From Synergistaceae bacterium (lineage in GTDB: Bacteria > Synergistota > Synergistia > Synergistales > Synergistaceae), in contig JAISRP010000314.1 in the NCBI GenBank assembly GCA_031273585.1, positions 1-7,423 of the forward strand: a stretch of 7,423 nucleotides of DNA, read 5' to 3'. A program made the position numbers and the translations under genes. Below the pieces are notes generated by a model. The model was not told the DNA's origin and did no database searches. It saw only the letters and a program-made list of their open reading frames with translations. Shown piece after piece: positions 1 through 5,371 of the stretch. Each line of letters begins with the position of its first letter. Within the stretch, counting starts at the first letter, position 1.

Positions 1-10
1 GGCCGCGGCC
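1..10. repeat. Perfect 10-bp GC palindrome at the window edge
   Basis: The first ten bases, ggccgcggcc, are their own reverse complement. They abut the large palindromic element but have no counterpart on its other side (156-165). They may belong to a larger structure cut off by the window edge, or may be chance in GC-rich DNA. Confidence 0.35.
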
Positions 11-62
11 CGTGGGCGCCGCCCCCGCCCGCCGGGGGCCCTGTCCCCCGGACCCCCAATTT

Positions 63-101
63 GTTTTTTTGTTTTCGCCCGCCGGGCGAAAACTAAAAAA
101 C
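63..101. repeat. Central stem-loop of the palindromic element
   Basis: Arms 63-80 and 84-101 pair at 17 of 18 positions around a 3-nt loop (gcc, 81-83); the only mismatch is T70 opposite T94. The upper stem is GC-rich (cgccc/gggcg) and the lower stem is A:T. The T run lies 5' and the A run 3' of the GC stem on both strands. That is the reverse of an intrinsic terminator, where the T run follows the stem, so I do not call it a terminator. Confidence 0.8.
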
Positions 102-112
102 TTGACGGAGGT

Positions 113-153
113 CCAGGAGGCACTGCCTCCTGGCGGGTGCGGGCGGCGCCCGC
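113..153 (+). repeat. Tandem hairpins of the right-hand repeat module
   Basis: Two hairpins lie in tandem. The first, 113-121 with 125-133 (ccaggaggc/gcctcctgg), is a 9-bp perfect stem with loop act. The second, 139-144 with 148-153 (gcgggc/gcccgc), has 6 bp and loop ggc. The same module lies inverted in the left half, with its main stem at 32-38/45-51. These local hairpins compete with the long outer duplex 10-33/132-155, so the element could fold either as one long cruciform or as a row of small hairpins. Confidence 0.7.
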
Positions 154-176
154 GGTCTTCTCCGTGGATTTGGGTA

Positions 177-182
177 TATAAT
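177..182 (+). promoter_or_regulatory. Probable -10 box of the queD-nrdJ promoter
   Basis: The hexamer TATAAT at 177-182 matches the sigma-70 -10 consensus and sits in a short AT-rich stretch (175-186) just right of the palindromic element. Expected transcription start is near 189, giving a leader of about 33 nt to the queD ATG. No good -35 hexamer is seen at 15-18 nt spacing, where the sequence (about 153-161) is the edge of the repeat. Recognition may rely on the -10 box or on an activator. Confidence 0.45.
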
Positions 183-202
183 ATATCGGTAATTTCGGCG
201 CA

Positions 203-210
203 GGGAAGGG
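203..210 (+). promoter_or_regulatory. queD ribosome binding site
   Basis: The purine-rich gggaaggg lies 11 nt before the ATG at 222. It supports that start over the out-of-frame ATG at 215, which would close at TAA 233-235 after only six codons. Confidence 0.5.
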
Positions 211-221
211 TGCGATGATTT

Positions 222-626
222 ATGCTGCTCGTTAAGGAGTTTACATTTGACGCGGCTCACAACCTCGTGAAGTATCACGGGAAGTGCGAGAGGCTGCACG
301 GACACACGTACAGGATGGCGGTTACGGTTAGCGGGCGTCCCGGCGAGGAGGGGATGGTCATGGACTTCGCGGAGCTCGGGGACATGGTGAAGCGGGAGGT
401 CGTGTCGAAGTTCGACCACTCGTATCTGAACGACATAATTCCGCAGCCCACCGCGGAGAACATAGCGCGCTACGTTTTTAAGAGCCTGGACGGACACTTC
501 TGCGGGCTTGACTGCGAGCTGCGGTCCGTCCAGGTGTGGGAGACTAAAAATTCGTCCGCGATATTCGGCAGGGAGGACTTGCGCGCCGAGGCGACCGCGG
601 ATGGCATCGGAGGCGAGGGCGCATGA
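222..626 (+). CDS. queD: 6-carboxytetrahydropterin synthase (QueD / PTPS family)
   Basis: Family knowledge: QueD converts 7,8-dihydroneopterin triphosphate to 6-carboxy-5,6,7,8-tetrahydropterin in the cytoplasm, the second step of preQ0/queuosine synthesis. The 134-residue protein has the family's usual length. It shows zinc ligands His13, His26 and His28, with Cys22 placed as in the CxxxHxH signature (C22-E-R-L-H26-G-H28), which marks the QueD subgroup. FDHSYLND (64-71) supplies the Asp65/His66 catalytic pair, PTAEN (76-80) is the usual conserved patch, and Glu107 in VWET is the pterin-anchoring acid. The start is set by the gggaaggg site and by the family's typical N-terminus leading directly into FTFDAAH. 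Its stop overlaps the nrdJ ATG (ATGA, 623-626). No queC, queE or folE lies nearby, so substrate supply and the next step must be encoded elsewhere. A general PTPS role cannot be excluded, but the CxxxHxH motif favours QueD. Confidence 0.93.
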   Translation: MLLVKEFTFDAAHNLVKYHGKCERLHGHTYRMAVTVSGRPGEEGMVMDFAELGDMVKREVVSKFDHSYLNDIIPQPTAENIARYVFKSLDGHFCGLDCELRSVQVWETKNSSAIFGREDLRAEATADGIGGEGA

Positions 627-2815
627 GCGGGAGGGTTAAGGCGCAGTTCTCGGAAAACGCGCTCAGGGTCCTGGAGAAGAGGTACCTCAGGAAGGACGAC
701 AGGGGGGACCTCGTGGAGGGGCCGGAGGAGATGCTCTGGCGGGTAGCCTCGTCCGTGGCAGGGGCCGAGTCGGCCTACGGCGAGGACCCGGAGGAGTGGG
801 CCGCTCGGTTCTACGACATGATGGCGGGGCTCGAGTTCATGCCAAACTCGCCGACGCTCATGAACGCCGGGACCCCGAGGGGTCAGCTCTCCGCCTGCTT
901 CGTCCTTCCGGTGGGCGACAGCATGGAGGAGATATTCGGCGCGCTGTCCGCGACCGCCCTCGTCCACAAGAGCGGCGGCGGCACGGGCTTTAACTTCTCG
1001 AACGTGCGGCCGGCCGGCGACAGGGTGCGCAGCACGTCCGGGGTAGCCTCCGGGCCGATATCGTTCATGGAGCTCTTCGATCACACGACGGAGGTCGTCA
1101 AGCAGGGGGGGACCAGGAGGGGCGCCAACATGGGCATCCTAGAGGCGTCGCATCCCGACATAGTCGAGTTCATAAAGGCCAAGACGGAGAAGAACAAGCT
1201 CACGAACTTCAACATATCTGTGGGAGTCTCCGACGCCTTCATGAGGGCCGTCGCCGAGGATGGTGATTGGAGGCTGGTCAACCCGCGCACCGGCGAGGTG
1301 GCTCGCGTCATAAAGGCGTCCGAGCTGTGGGACCTCCTGACCGAGAGCGCGTGGAAGACGGGCGACCCGGGGGTCGTGTTCCTCGACCGCATAGAGGAGG
1401 GCAACATGGTGCCGGGCTGCGGCAGGCTCCACAGCACCAACCCGTGCGGGGAGCAGCCGCTCTTTCCCTACGAGAGCTGCAACCTGGGGTCGATAAACCT
1501 CATCAAGCTCGCGGACAGGCGGGGGGCCGTGAACTGGAAGCGCCTCGAGGAGGTCGTCCGAACATCCGTCAGATTCCTCGACGACGTGATAGGGATAAAC
1601 ACGTATCCGCTGCCGGAGATCGAGGCCATGACGAAGGGCAATCGCAAGATAGGCCTCGGCATAATGGGCTGGGCCGAGCTGCTGTTCGCAAGCGGGCTCC
1701 GGTACGGCAGCAGGGAGTCCGTGGAGCTCGCCGAGAAGCTGATGGGCTTCGTGCAGAGGATAGGACACGACGAGAGCGCCTCGCTCGCCGAGCGCAGGGG
1801 GAATTTTCCAAACTGGAAGGGCAGCCTGTGGGAGCAGCGAGGCAGGCCCATGAGAAACGCCACCGTGACGACTATCGCGCCGACCGGCACGATATCCCTC
1901 ATAGCCGAGTGTTCGAGCGGAATAGAGCCTGTGTTCGCCCTTGCCTTCCGCAGGAAGGCCTTTGACAACGACACATTAGTCTACATAAACGGATACCTCG
2001 AGGAGGCGTTGGCCAAGGTTGGCGAGTCGTCGTCCGCCGTGTTGGAGCAGGTCGTAAACAGCGGGACCATGGCGGACGCCCCGGTCCCCCACGCGCTCAA
2101 GGAGATCTTCGTGACGGCCCACGACATCCCGTTCGGCGAACACGTGGCGATGCAGGCCGCATTCCAGAAGTACACCGACAACGCCGTCAGCAAGACGATA
2201 AACCTGCCTCACTCGGCCTCGGTCGAGGACGTCCGGCAGGCGTACCTCATGTCGTTCGGCCTCGGCTGCAAGGGCATAACGATCTACCGCGACAGGTGCA
2301 AGGAGTCGCAGGTCCTGTATCACGGCGCCGGAGAGCCCCAGGGGGGGCAAGCGCCGCCGCCGGGCGAGGGGGGGCACGCCAAGCCGCGTAAGAGGCCCGC
2401 TAACCTCGTCGGCAGCACGGTCAAGATAAAGACGAGCTTCGGCAACCTGTACCTCACGTTAAATCACCTTGGAGGCAGGCCGTTCGAGCTCTTCGCGACA
2501 TTGGGCAAGTCGGGCAAGGACACCCAGGCCCACACCGAGGCGCTGGGAAGGCTGATATCCCTGTCGCTCCGGAGCGGCGTGCCGGTGCTCGAGATAATAG
2601 AGCAGCTCAAGGGAATCGGCGGCAGCCAGCCGGTGTTCGAGAACGACGGGATAATCCTGAGCCTCCCGGACGCGATAGCGCAGGGCCTGGAGCGCGCCCT
2701 GGGGCAGACGGTGGAGCTGGCGCGGGACGACATGTGTCCGTCCTGCGGCGCGCCGACGATCCACGCGGAGGGGTGCCTCCGGTGCGTGTCCTGCGACTAT
2801 TCGAAGTGTTACTGA
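623..2815 (+). CDS. nrdJ: Adenosylcobalamin-dependent (class II) ribonucleotide reductase
   Basis: Class II enzymes use coenzyme B12 to make a thiyl radical that reduces ribonucleotides to deoxyribonucleotides without oxygen. The 730-residue protein shows the full catalytic set. Cys92 and Cys286 are the redox pair (SACFVLP; ESCNLGSINL). NPCGEQPL (273-280) carries Asn273, the radical Cys275 and Glu277. APTGTISLIA (419-428) forms the active-site/phosphate loop, and RRGANMG (165-171) is conserved. A Gly/Pro-rich linker (about 566-590) leads into a TSCPD domain (about 595-697). The tail is a cysteine-rich zinc-ribbon-like CPSCG...GCLRC..C...C (705-729), typical of bacterial NrdJ, with C-terminal cysteines that can re-reduce the active site. 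No N-terminal ATP-cone is visible. The ATG overlaps the queD stop, and GGAGG (609-613) lies 9 nt upstream, implying translational coupling. No B12 riboswitch is seen. Confidence 0.96.
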   Translation: MSGRVKAQFSENALRVLEKRYLRKDDRGDLVEGPEEMLWRVASSVAGAESAYGEDPEEWAARFYDMMAGLEFMPNSPTLMNAGTPRGQLSACFVLPVGDSMEEIFGALSATALVHKSGGGTGFNFSNVRPAGDRVRSTSGVASGPISFMELFDHTTEVVKQGGTRRGANMGILEASHPDIVEFIKAKTEKNKLTNFNISVGVSDAFMRAVAEDGDWRLVNPRTGEVARVIKASELWDLLTESAWKTGDPGVVFLDRIEEGNMVPGCGRLHSTNPCGEQPLFPYESCNLGSINLIKLADRRGAVNWKRLEEVVRTSVRFLDDVIGINTYPLPEIEAMTKGNRKIGLGIMGWAELLFASGLRYGSRESVELAEKLMGFVQRIGHDESASLAERRGNFPNWKGSLWEQRGRPMRNATVTTIAPTGTISLIAECSSGIEPVFALAFRRKAFDNDTLVYINGYLEEALAKVGESSSAVLEQVVNSGTMADAPVPHALKEIFVTAHDIPFGEHVAMQAAFQKYTDNAVSKTINLPHSASVEDVRQAYLMSFGLGCKGITIYRDRCKESQVLYHGAGEPQGGQAPPPGEGGHAKPRKRPANLVGSTVKIKTSFGNLYLTLNHLGGRPFELFATLGKSGKDTQAHTEALGRLISLSLRSGVPVLEIIEQLKGIGGSQPVFENDGIILSLPDAIAQGLERALGQTVELARDDMCPSCGAPTIHAEGCLRCVSCDYSKCY

Positions 2816-2857
2816 GGCGCGGGCCATCCGTCACGCGAATCGCGAGATGATGAGCGA

Positions 2858-3814
2858 TTGAAAAAACAGTCCCAGAGAAAGCCGGACAGGTCCGTCAAGG
2901 ACATCGTCCGTAATATACTTTACACAATCTGTTTCGCGCTCATCGTCGCCGGGTGGATTTACGCGTTCAGGTCCTACTTCAGTCATTACGACAGCCTTCA
3001 CCCCGAGATAGCCTGGGCCGTCCCGTGGGTGCAGGAGGACGTCATAGAGGCCGGTGGAATATTTTTGTGGAACGAGGTCTCCCTCTCCGCCCCGATCGCG
3101 GGAACGGTCCGATTCCCGAGGGGGACCGGACCGTTCCGGGTGGAGAAGGGGGCGGTCGTGGCCAGGGTCTCCTCCGGGTCTCGGGCCTCGGACGTCAAGG
3201 CCCCGGGGGAGGGATATTTCGTGGCCGGGGTCGACGGGTTCGAGGACCGGTGGAGGTACTCGGACCTGTGGCCGGGCGAGAGCGAGCTGCCGTCCGTCCC
3301 AAAGGTCGGCGTCCTGAAGGATGGCGCCGGAGTGCAGAGCGGCGCTCCGATAGGGAAGATAGTCATCCAGCCCCAGGAGCTGCGCTTCATCGGCTACGCG
3401 GATCTTACAGGTAATCTGGAGGAACATCTTGCGTCAAACAGAGTAATGGTTAAAATGGATGCACTGGACACGCCGTCAAGGGCGAACGTCCGCGTTTATG
3501 AAAAAATCGGACACAGGGTCAAGATGTATTTGAACCTGCCCTGGTTTCCGCCGGACCTGATACTGTCCCGCAATTATAAACTTATAATAGGCGCGGGGGA
3601 GATGTCCGGGGTCACGATCCCGGAGACGGCAGTGACGAACAGGAATGGACGGAGGGGCGCGTTCGTCCTGAGGGGCTCGTCCTCGCACTTCCTGGAGGTC
3701 AGGGGTCGGGTGATAGACGGCGGAAAGTTCCTCGTGACCGAGGGCCTGAAGCTGGGAGACGCTGTGATAGTCGACGCGGATGCGGCGAGAGAGGGCAGGG
3801 TCAAGCTATGGTAG
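2858..3814 (+). CDS. HlyD-like single-pass membrane protein of the ylm/divIVA neighbourhood
   Basis: The 318-residue protein has a basic N-terminus (MKKQSQRKPDR), then one membrane segment at about residues 20-37. The rest should be extracytoplasmic. Residues 74-105 (SAPIAGTV...VEKGAVVARV) look like one half of a biotinyl-lipoyl-like fold, a second similar strand pair lies near 149-170, and a beta-barrel-like region leads to a C-terminal GVTIPETAV...LKLGDAVIV part. This resembles membrane-fusion (HlyD/YknX) proteins but lacks the long coiled-coil hairpin that reaches TolC-type partners, and no transporter gene is adjacent. HlyD-like genes next to yggS and divIVA are common in Clostridia (family knowledge, recalled). 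The exact function is unknown; a cell-envelope or division role is inferred from position. TTG is the only start codon between the nrdJ stop and the TM segment in this frame. The Shine-Dalgarno is weak, and the stop overlaps yggS by 7 nt. Confidence 0.8.
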   Translation: MKKQSQRKPDRSVKDIVRNILYTICFALIVAGWIYAFRSYFSHYDSLHPEIAWAVPWVQEDVIEAGGIFLWNEVSLSAPIAGTVRFPRGTGPFRVEKGAVVARVSSGSRASDVKAPGEGYFVAGVDGFEDRWRYSDLWPGESELPSVPKVGVLKDGAGVQSGAPIGKIVIQPQELRFIGYADLTGNLEEHLASNRVMVKMDALDTPSRANVRVYEKIGHRVKMYLNLPWFPPDLILSRNYKLIIGAGEMSGVTIPETAVTNRNGRRGAFVLRGSSSHFLEVRGRVIDGGKFLVTEGLKLGDAVIVDADAAREGRVKLW

Positions 3815-4536
3815 CATCCGTTCCGGACCGGATTCGTGATAATATAGATTCGATACGCGCCCGCATCGCCCGCGCCGCCGCGAGGGCAGGGACGGGGGCG
3901 GATAAAATAGAGCTCATCGCCGTCACCAAGTTTCAGCCGATAGAGTCGATGTATGCGGCCGTCGAGTGCGGCATAGCGATCTTAGGCGAGAACAGGGTGC
4001 AGGAGAGGGCGGACAAGGCGTCCAGGTGGGACGGCAGGAGCGCAGCCTGGCACATGATCGGACGCCTTCAGAGGAACAAGGCCCGCAAGGCCGTCGGCCT
4101 GTTCGATTGCATACAGAGCATAGACGGGTTTGAGCTCGCCGTTGCAATCGAGCGTATAATACAGGAGCGGACCAAATCGGAGGATGGGGCCGCGCGAGGC
4201 TATCCCGTCATGGTCGAGGTGAACACGTCCGGCGAGGAGACTAAGGGCGGGGTTGCCCCGAGGGACTGCGCGGACCTCGTCGAACGGATAGCGGGCGACT
4301 GCCCGCACCTGACGGTTGAGGGGCTGATGACCATAGGGCCGCTTGCCGGTGGGGACAGCGAGACGAGGGCATCGTTTGCCCTGCTCAGAAGCCTGGCGGA
4401 CGTGGCCAGGAAGCGCACTGGGCTCGGGATTCCGCACCTCTCGATGGGCATGAGCGGCGACTTCGAGGCCGCCGTCGAGGAGGGCGGCACGATGGTGAGG
4501 ATAGGGACCGGCATCTTCGGCGCAAGGCATATATAA
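3808..4536 (+). CDS. yggS: YggS/YlmE/PLPBP family pyridoxal-phosphate homeostasis protein
   Basis: This family binds pyridoxal 5'-phosphate in a fold-type III (alanine-racemase-like) barrel without known enzyme activity and buffers free PLP, affecting amino-acid and keto-acid balance. The 242-residue protein is full length. Lys41 in LIAVTKFQP is the PLP Schiff-base lysine. Other hallmarks are GENRVQE (60-66), WHMIGRLQRNK (81-91), VNTSGEETKGG (138-148), LMTIGP (173-178), LSMGMSGDFEAA (211-222) and the phosphate-binding RIGTGIFG (231-238). The ATG lies within the end of the hlyD-like gene, 7 nt downstream of AGGG at 3797-3800, so the two genes should be translated together. In Bacillus the orthologue ylmE sits in the division cluster upstream of sepF and divIVA. 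Here it is followed directly by divIVA. Confidence 0.95.
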   Translation: MVASVPDRIRDNIDSIRARIARAAARAGTGADKIELIAVTKFQPIESMYAAVECGIAILGENRVQERADKASRWDGRSAAWHMIGRLQRNKARKAVGLFDCIQSIDGFELAVAIERIIQERTKSEDGAARGYPVMVEVNTSGEETKGGVAPRDCADLVERIAGDCPHLTVEGLMTIGPLAGGDSETRASFALLRSLADVARKRTGLGIPHLSMGMSGDFEAAVEEGGTMVRIGTGIFGARHI

Positions 4537-4550
4537 ACATTTGTTTATAT
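4531..4550. promoter_or_regulatory. AT-rich dyad spanning the yggS stop
   Basis: Arms atataaaca (4531-4539) and tgtttatat (4542-4550) are exact reverse complements, separated by two bases. The left arm contains the yggS TAA. It lies about 20 nt upstream of the divIVA extended -10 box, so it could be an operator. As RNA it would be a weak AU hairpin followed by cttttcttg, a poor terminator at best. Confidence 0.45.
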
Positions 4551-4567
4551 CTTTTCTTGCGTTTATA

Positions 4568-4576
4568 TGGTATAAA
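4568..4576 (+). promoter_or_regulatory. Extended -10 promoter for divIVA
   Basis: TGGTATAAA fits the extended -10 form TGnTATAAT with 5 of 6 in the hexamer (4571-4576). Transcription would begin near 4583, leaving a leader of about 20 nt that carries the strong divIVA ribosome site. It sits in an AT-rich 60-nt stretch that contrasts with the GC-rich genes around it. No strong -35 is seen at standard spacing. A weaker alternative is TTGTTT (4541-4546) with TATATG (4564-4569), spacer 17. Confidence 0.5.
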
Positions 4577-4589
4577 GGGCATAATGAGC

Positions 4590-4596
4590 AGGGGGG
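4590..4596 (+). promoter_or_regulatory. divIVA ribosome binding site
   Basis: AGGGGGG ends 6 nt before the ATG at 4603. It is among the strongest Shine-Dalgarno sequences in the window and fixes this start over the out-of-frame ATG at 4584. Confidence 0.7.
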
Positions 4597-4602
4597 AAGA
4601 GA

Positions 4603-5340
4603 ATGAGCGACCTTTTGAGTTCATTGGATGTTGTAAACCAGGCGTTTAAAAAGACAATGAGGGGTTACGATCCGGCCGAGGTCGATGAATTCCTGGACAA
4701 AGTCGCCGAGTGCATCCAGGTGTACGTTCAGAGGACCAAGGATTACGAGCGCATCATGGAGGAGCAGGCCGAGAGGCTTGGCGACTACGACAATATAAAG
4801 GGTTCGCTTCACGAGGCTCTGCTGATGGCTCAGAGGACCTCCGAGGAGAAGATCCGCAACGCGACGAGGGTCGCCGAGGAGACCGTCAACTCGGCCGCGA
4901 TGGCGTCGGAGGACAAGCTGGCGGCCGCGGCGAAGATCGCAGAAGAGAGGATAAACCAGGCCAACGTCAACGCCGAGACCATACTGGCCGAGGCCAGGAT
5001 CAAGGCGGAGAGGATGATACAGGAGGCGGAGGCCACTATAGCTCACTACGGGCACGAGCTTCAGAGCCTCCAGAACCTCAGGAACTCCGGCTTTGCCAGC
5101 ATCCGGGCGTTTCTGAACGACATAGCCAGCGTGATCGAGCACGCCGAGGCGACCGGCAGGATTCAGATGCCCACGGGGGCGTTCAACGTCATGAACAAGT
5201 ACGACTCGGTGCCCCAGCAGCCTCAGTCCCAGCCCGCCACGATCGTAGAGTCGGAGGCCAAGAGGCAGGAGATCTCCGAGACCCTGACCATGCTCGGCAT
5301 CGATCCGAACCTGCTCAATATAAATGCGGAGATAAGCTGA
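4603..5340 (+). CDS. divIVA: DivIVA domain cell-division/polarity scaffold protein
   Basis: DivIVA proteins coat strongly curved membrane at septa and poles and recruit division, wall-growth or chromosome-anchoring partners. The 245-residue protein has the N-terminal membrane-binding domain (about residues 5-50; VNQAFKKTMRGYDPAEVDEFLDKV is characteristic). A long coiled coil follows, dominated by 11-residue repeats (70-146), with further helix to about 185. Then come a Gln/Pro-rich flexible stretch (203-212) and a short C-terminal block (EISETLTMLGIDPNLL, 223-238) that looks conserved rather than linker-like; I do not recognise it from Bacillus DivIVA. The gene has its own strong ribosome site and a likely promoter, so it can be expressed apart from the upstream genes. 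sepF, ylmG and ylmH, the usual neighbours between ylmE and divIVA in Bacillus, are absent here. A GpsB- or SepIVA-like role is possible, but length and position favour DivIVA. Confidence 0.92.
   Translation: MSDLLSSLDVVNQAFKKTMRGYDPAEVDEFLDKVAECIQVYVQRTKDYERIMEEQAERLGDYDNIKGSLHEALLMAQRTSEEKIRNATRVAEETVNSAAMASEDKLAAAAKIAEERINQANVNAETILAEARIKAERMIQEAEATIAHYGHELQSLQNLRNSGFASIRAFLNDIASVIEHAEATGRIQMPTGAFNVMNKYDSVPQQPQSQPATIVESEAKRQEISETLTMLGIDPNLLNINAEIS
4810..5040 (+). other. Seven 11-residue coiled-coil repeats in DivIVA (33-bp period)
   Basis: Residues 70-146 divide without gaps into seven hendecads following E-x-x-[ILV]-x-x-A-x-x-x-[A/S]. Examples are E81-A91 (EEKIRNATRVA), E103-A113 (EDKLAAAAKIA) and E114-A124 (EERINQANVNA). 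The first unit (70-80) has His in place of Glu, and the last ends in Ile. An 11-residue period is expected for a nearly straight or slightly right-handed coiled coil, unlike the classical heptad. Confidence 0.75.
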
Positions 5341-5371
5341 TCGAAGCCATTCCACGGGCAAAAAGACAATT

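Larger units (their letters stand above)
10..155. repeat. Large imperfect palindromic element (two head-to-head hairpin modules)
   Basis: The outer arms 10-33 and 132-155 are reverse complements at 21 of 24 positions. The innermost arms 63-80 and 84-101 match at 17 of 18. In between, each half carries a ggtcc-type segment leading into its own hairpin (32-51 on the left, 113-133 on the right), so the whole block is roughly symmetric about base 82. The two halves differ at many positions, which argues against an assembly fold-back, where the arms would be identical. The order ggtcc-hairpin-ggcggg-hairpin resembles dispersed GC-rich intergenic hairpin repeats I recall from several bacterial genomes; that resemblance is from memory and unchecked. 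The right end of the window carries the beginning of another copy. Function is unknown. It could act as an mRNA end structure, a protein-binding site or a MITE-like element. No coding sequence inside it is credible. Confidence 0.75.

Noticed and set aside
32..70. GC hairpin followed by a T run, as a possible terminator for an upstream gene
   Set aside because: The T run begins about 12 nt after the stem rather than directly after it, and the T run itself pairs with 95-101. Possible but not supported.
95..130. aaaaaactt tail near hairpins upstream of queD, reminiscent of a preQ1-I riboswitch
   Set aside because: The preceding stem has only a 3-nt loop, so the preQ1-binding loop and the A-rich pseudoknot pairing are missing. 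The A run is used to pair with the T run in the central stem.
12..218. 68-codon open frame on + strand across the palindromic element
   Set aside because: It consists of translated GC-rich hairpins with no recognisable protein pattern, and the inverted structure explains the sequence fully.
1139..1768. 209-codon minus-strand open frame and the + strand frame 1267-1965 inside nrdJ
   Set aside because: Both lie over the best conserved part of nrdJ and have the composition expected of shadow frames.
2834..2844. cgcgaatcgcg palindrome between nrdJ and the hlyD-like gene as a terminator or operator
   Set aside because: The stem is only 5 bp with a 1-nt loop and no T run follows; short GC palindromes are expected by chance here.
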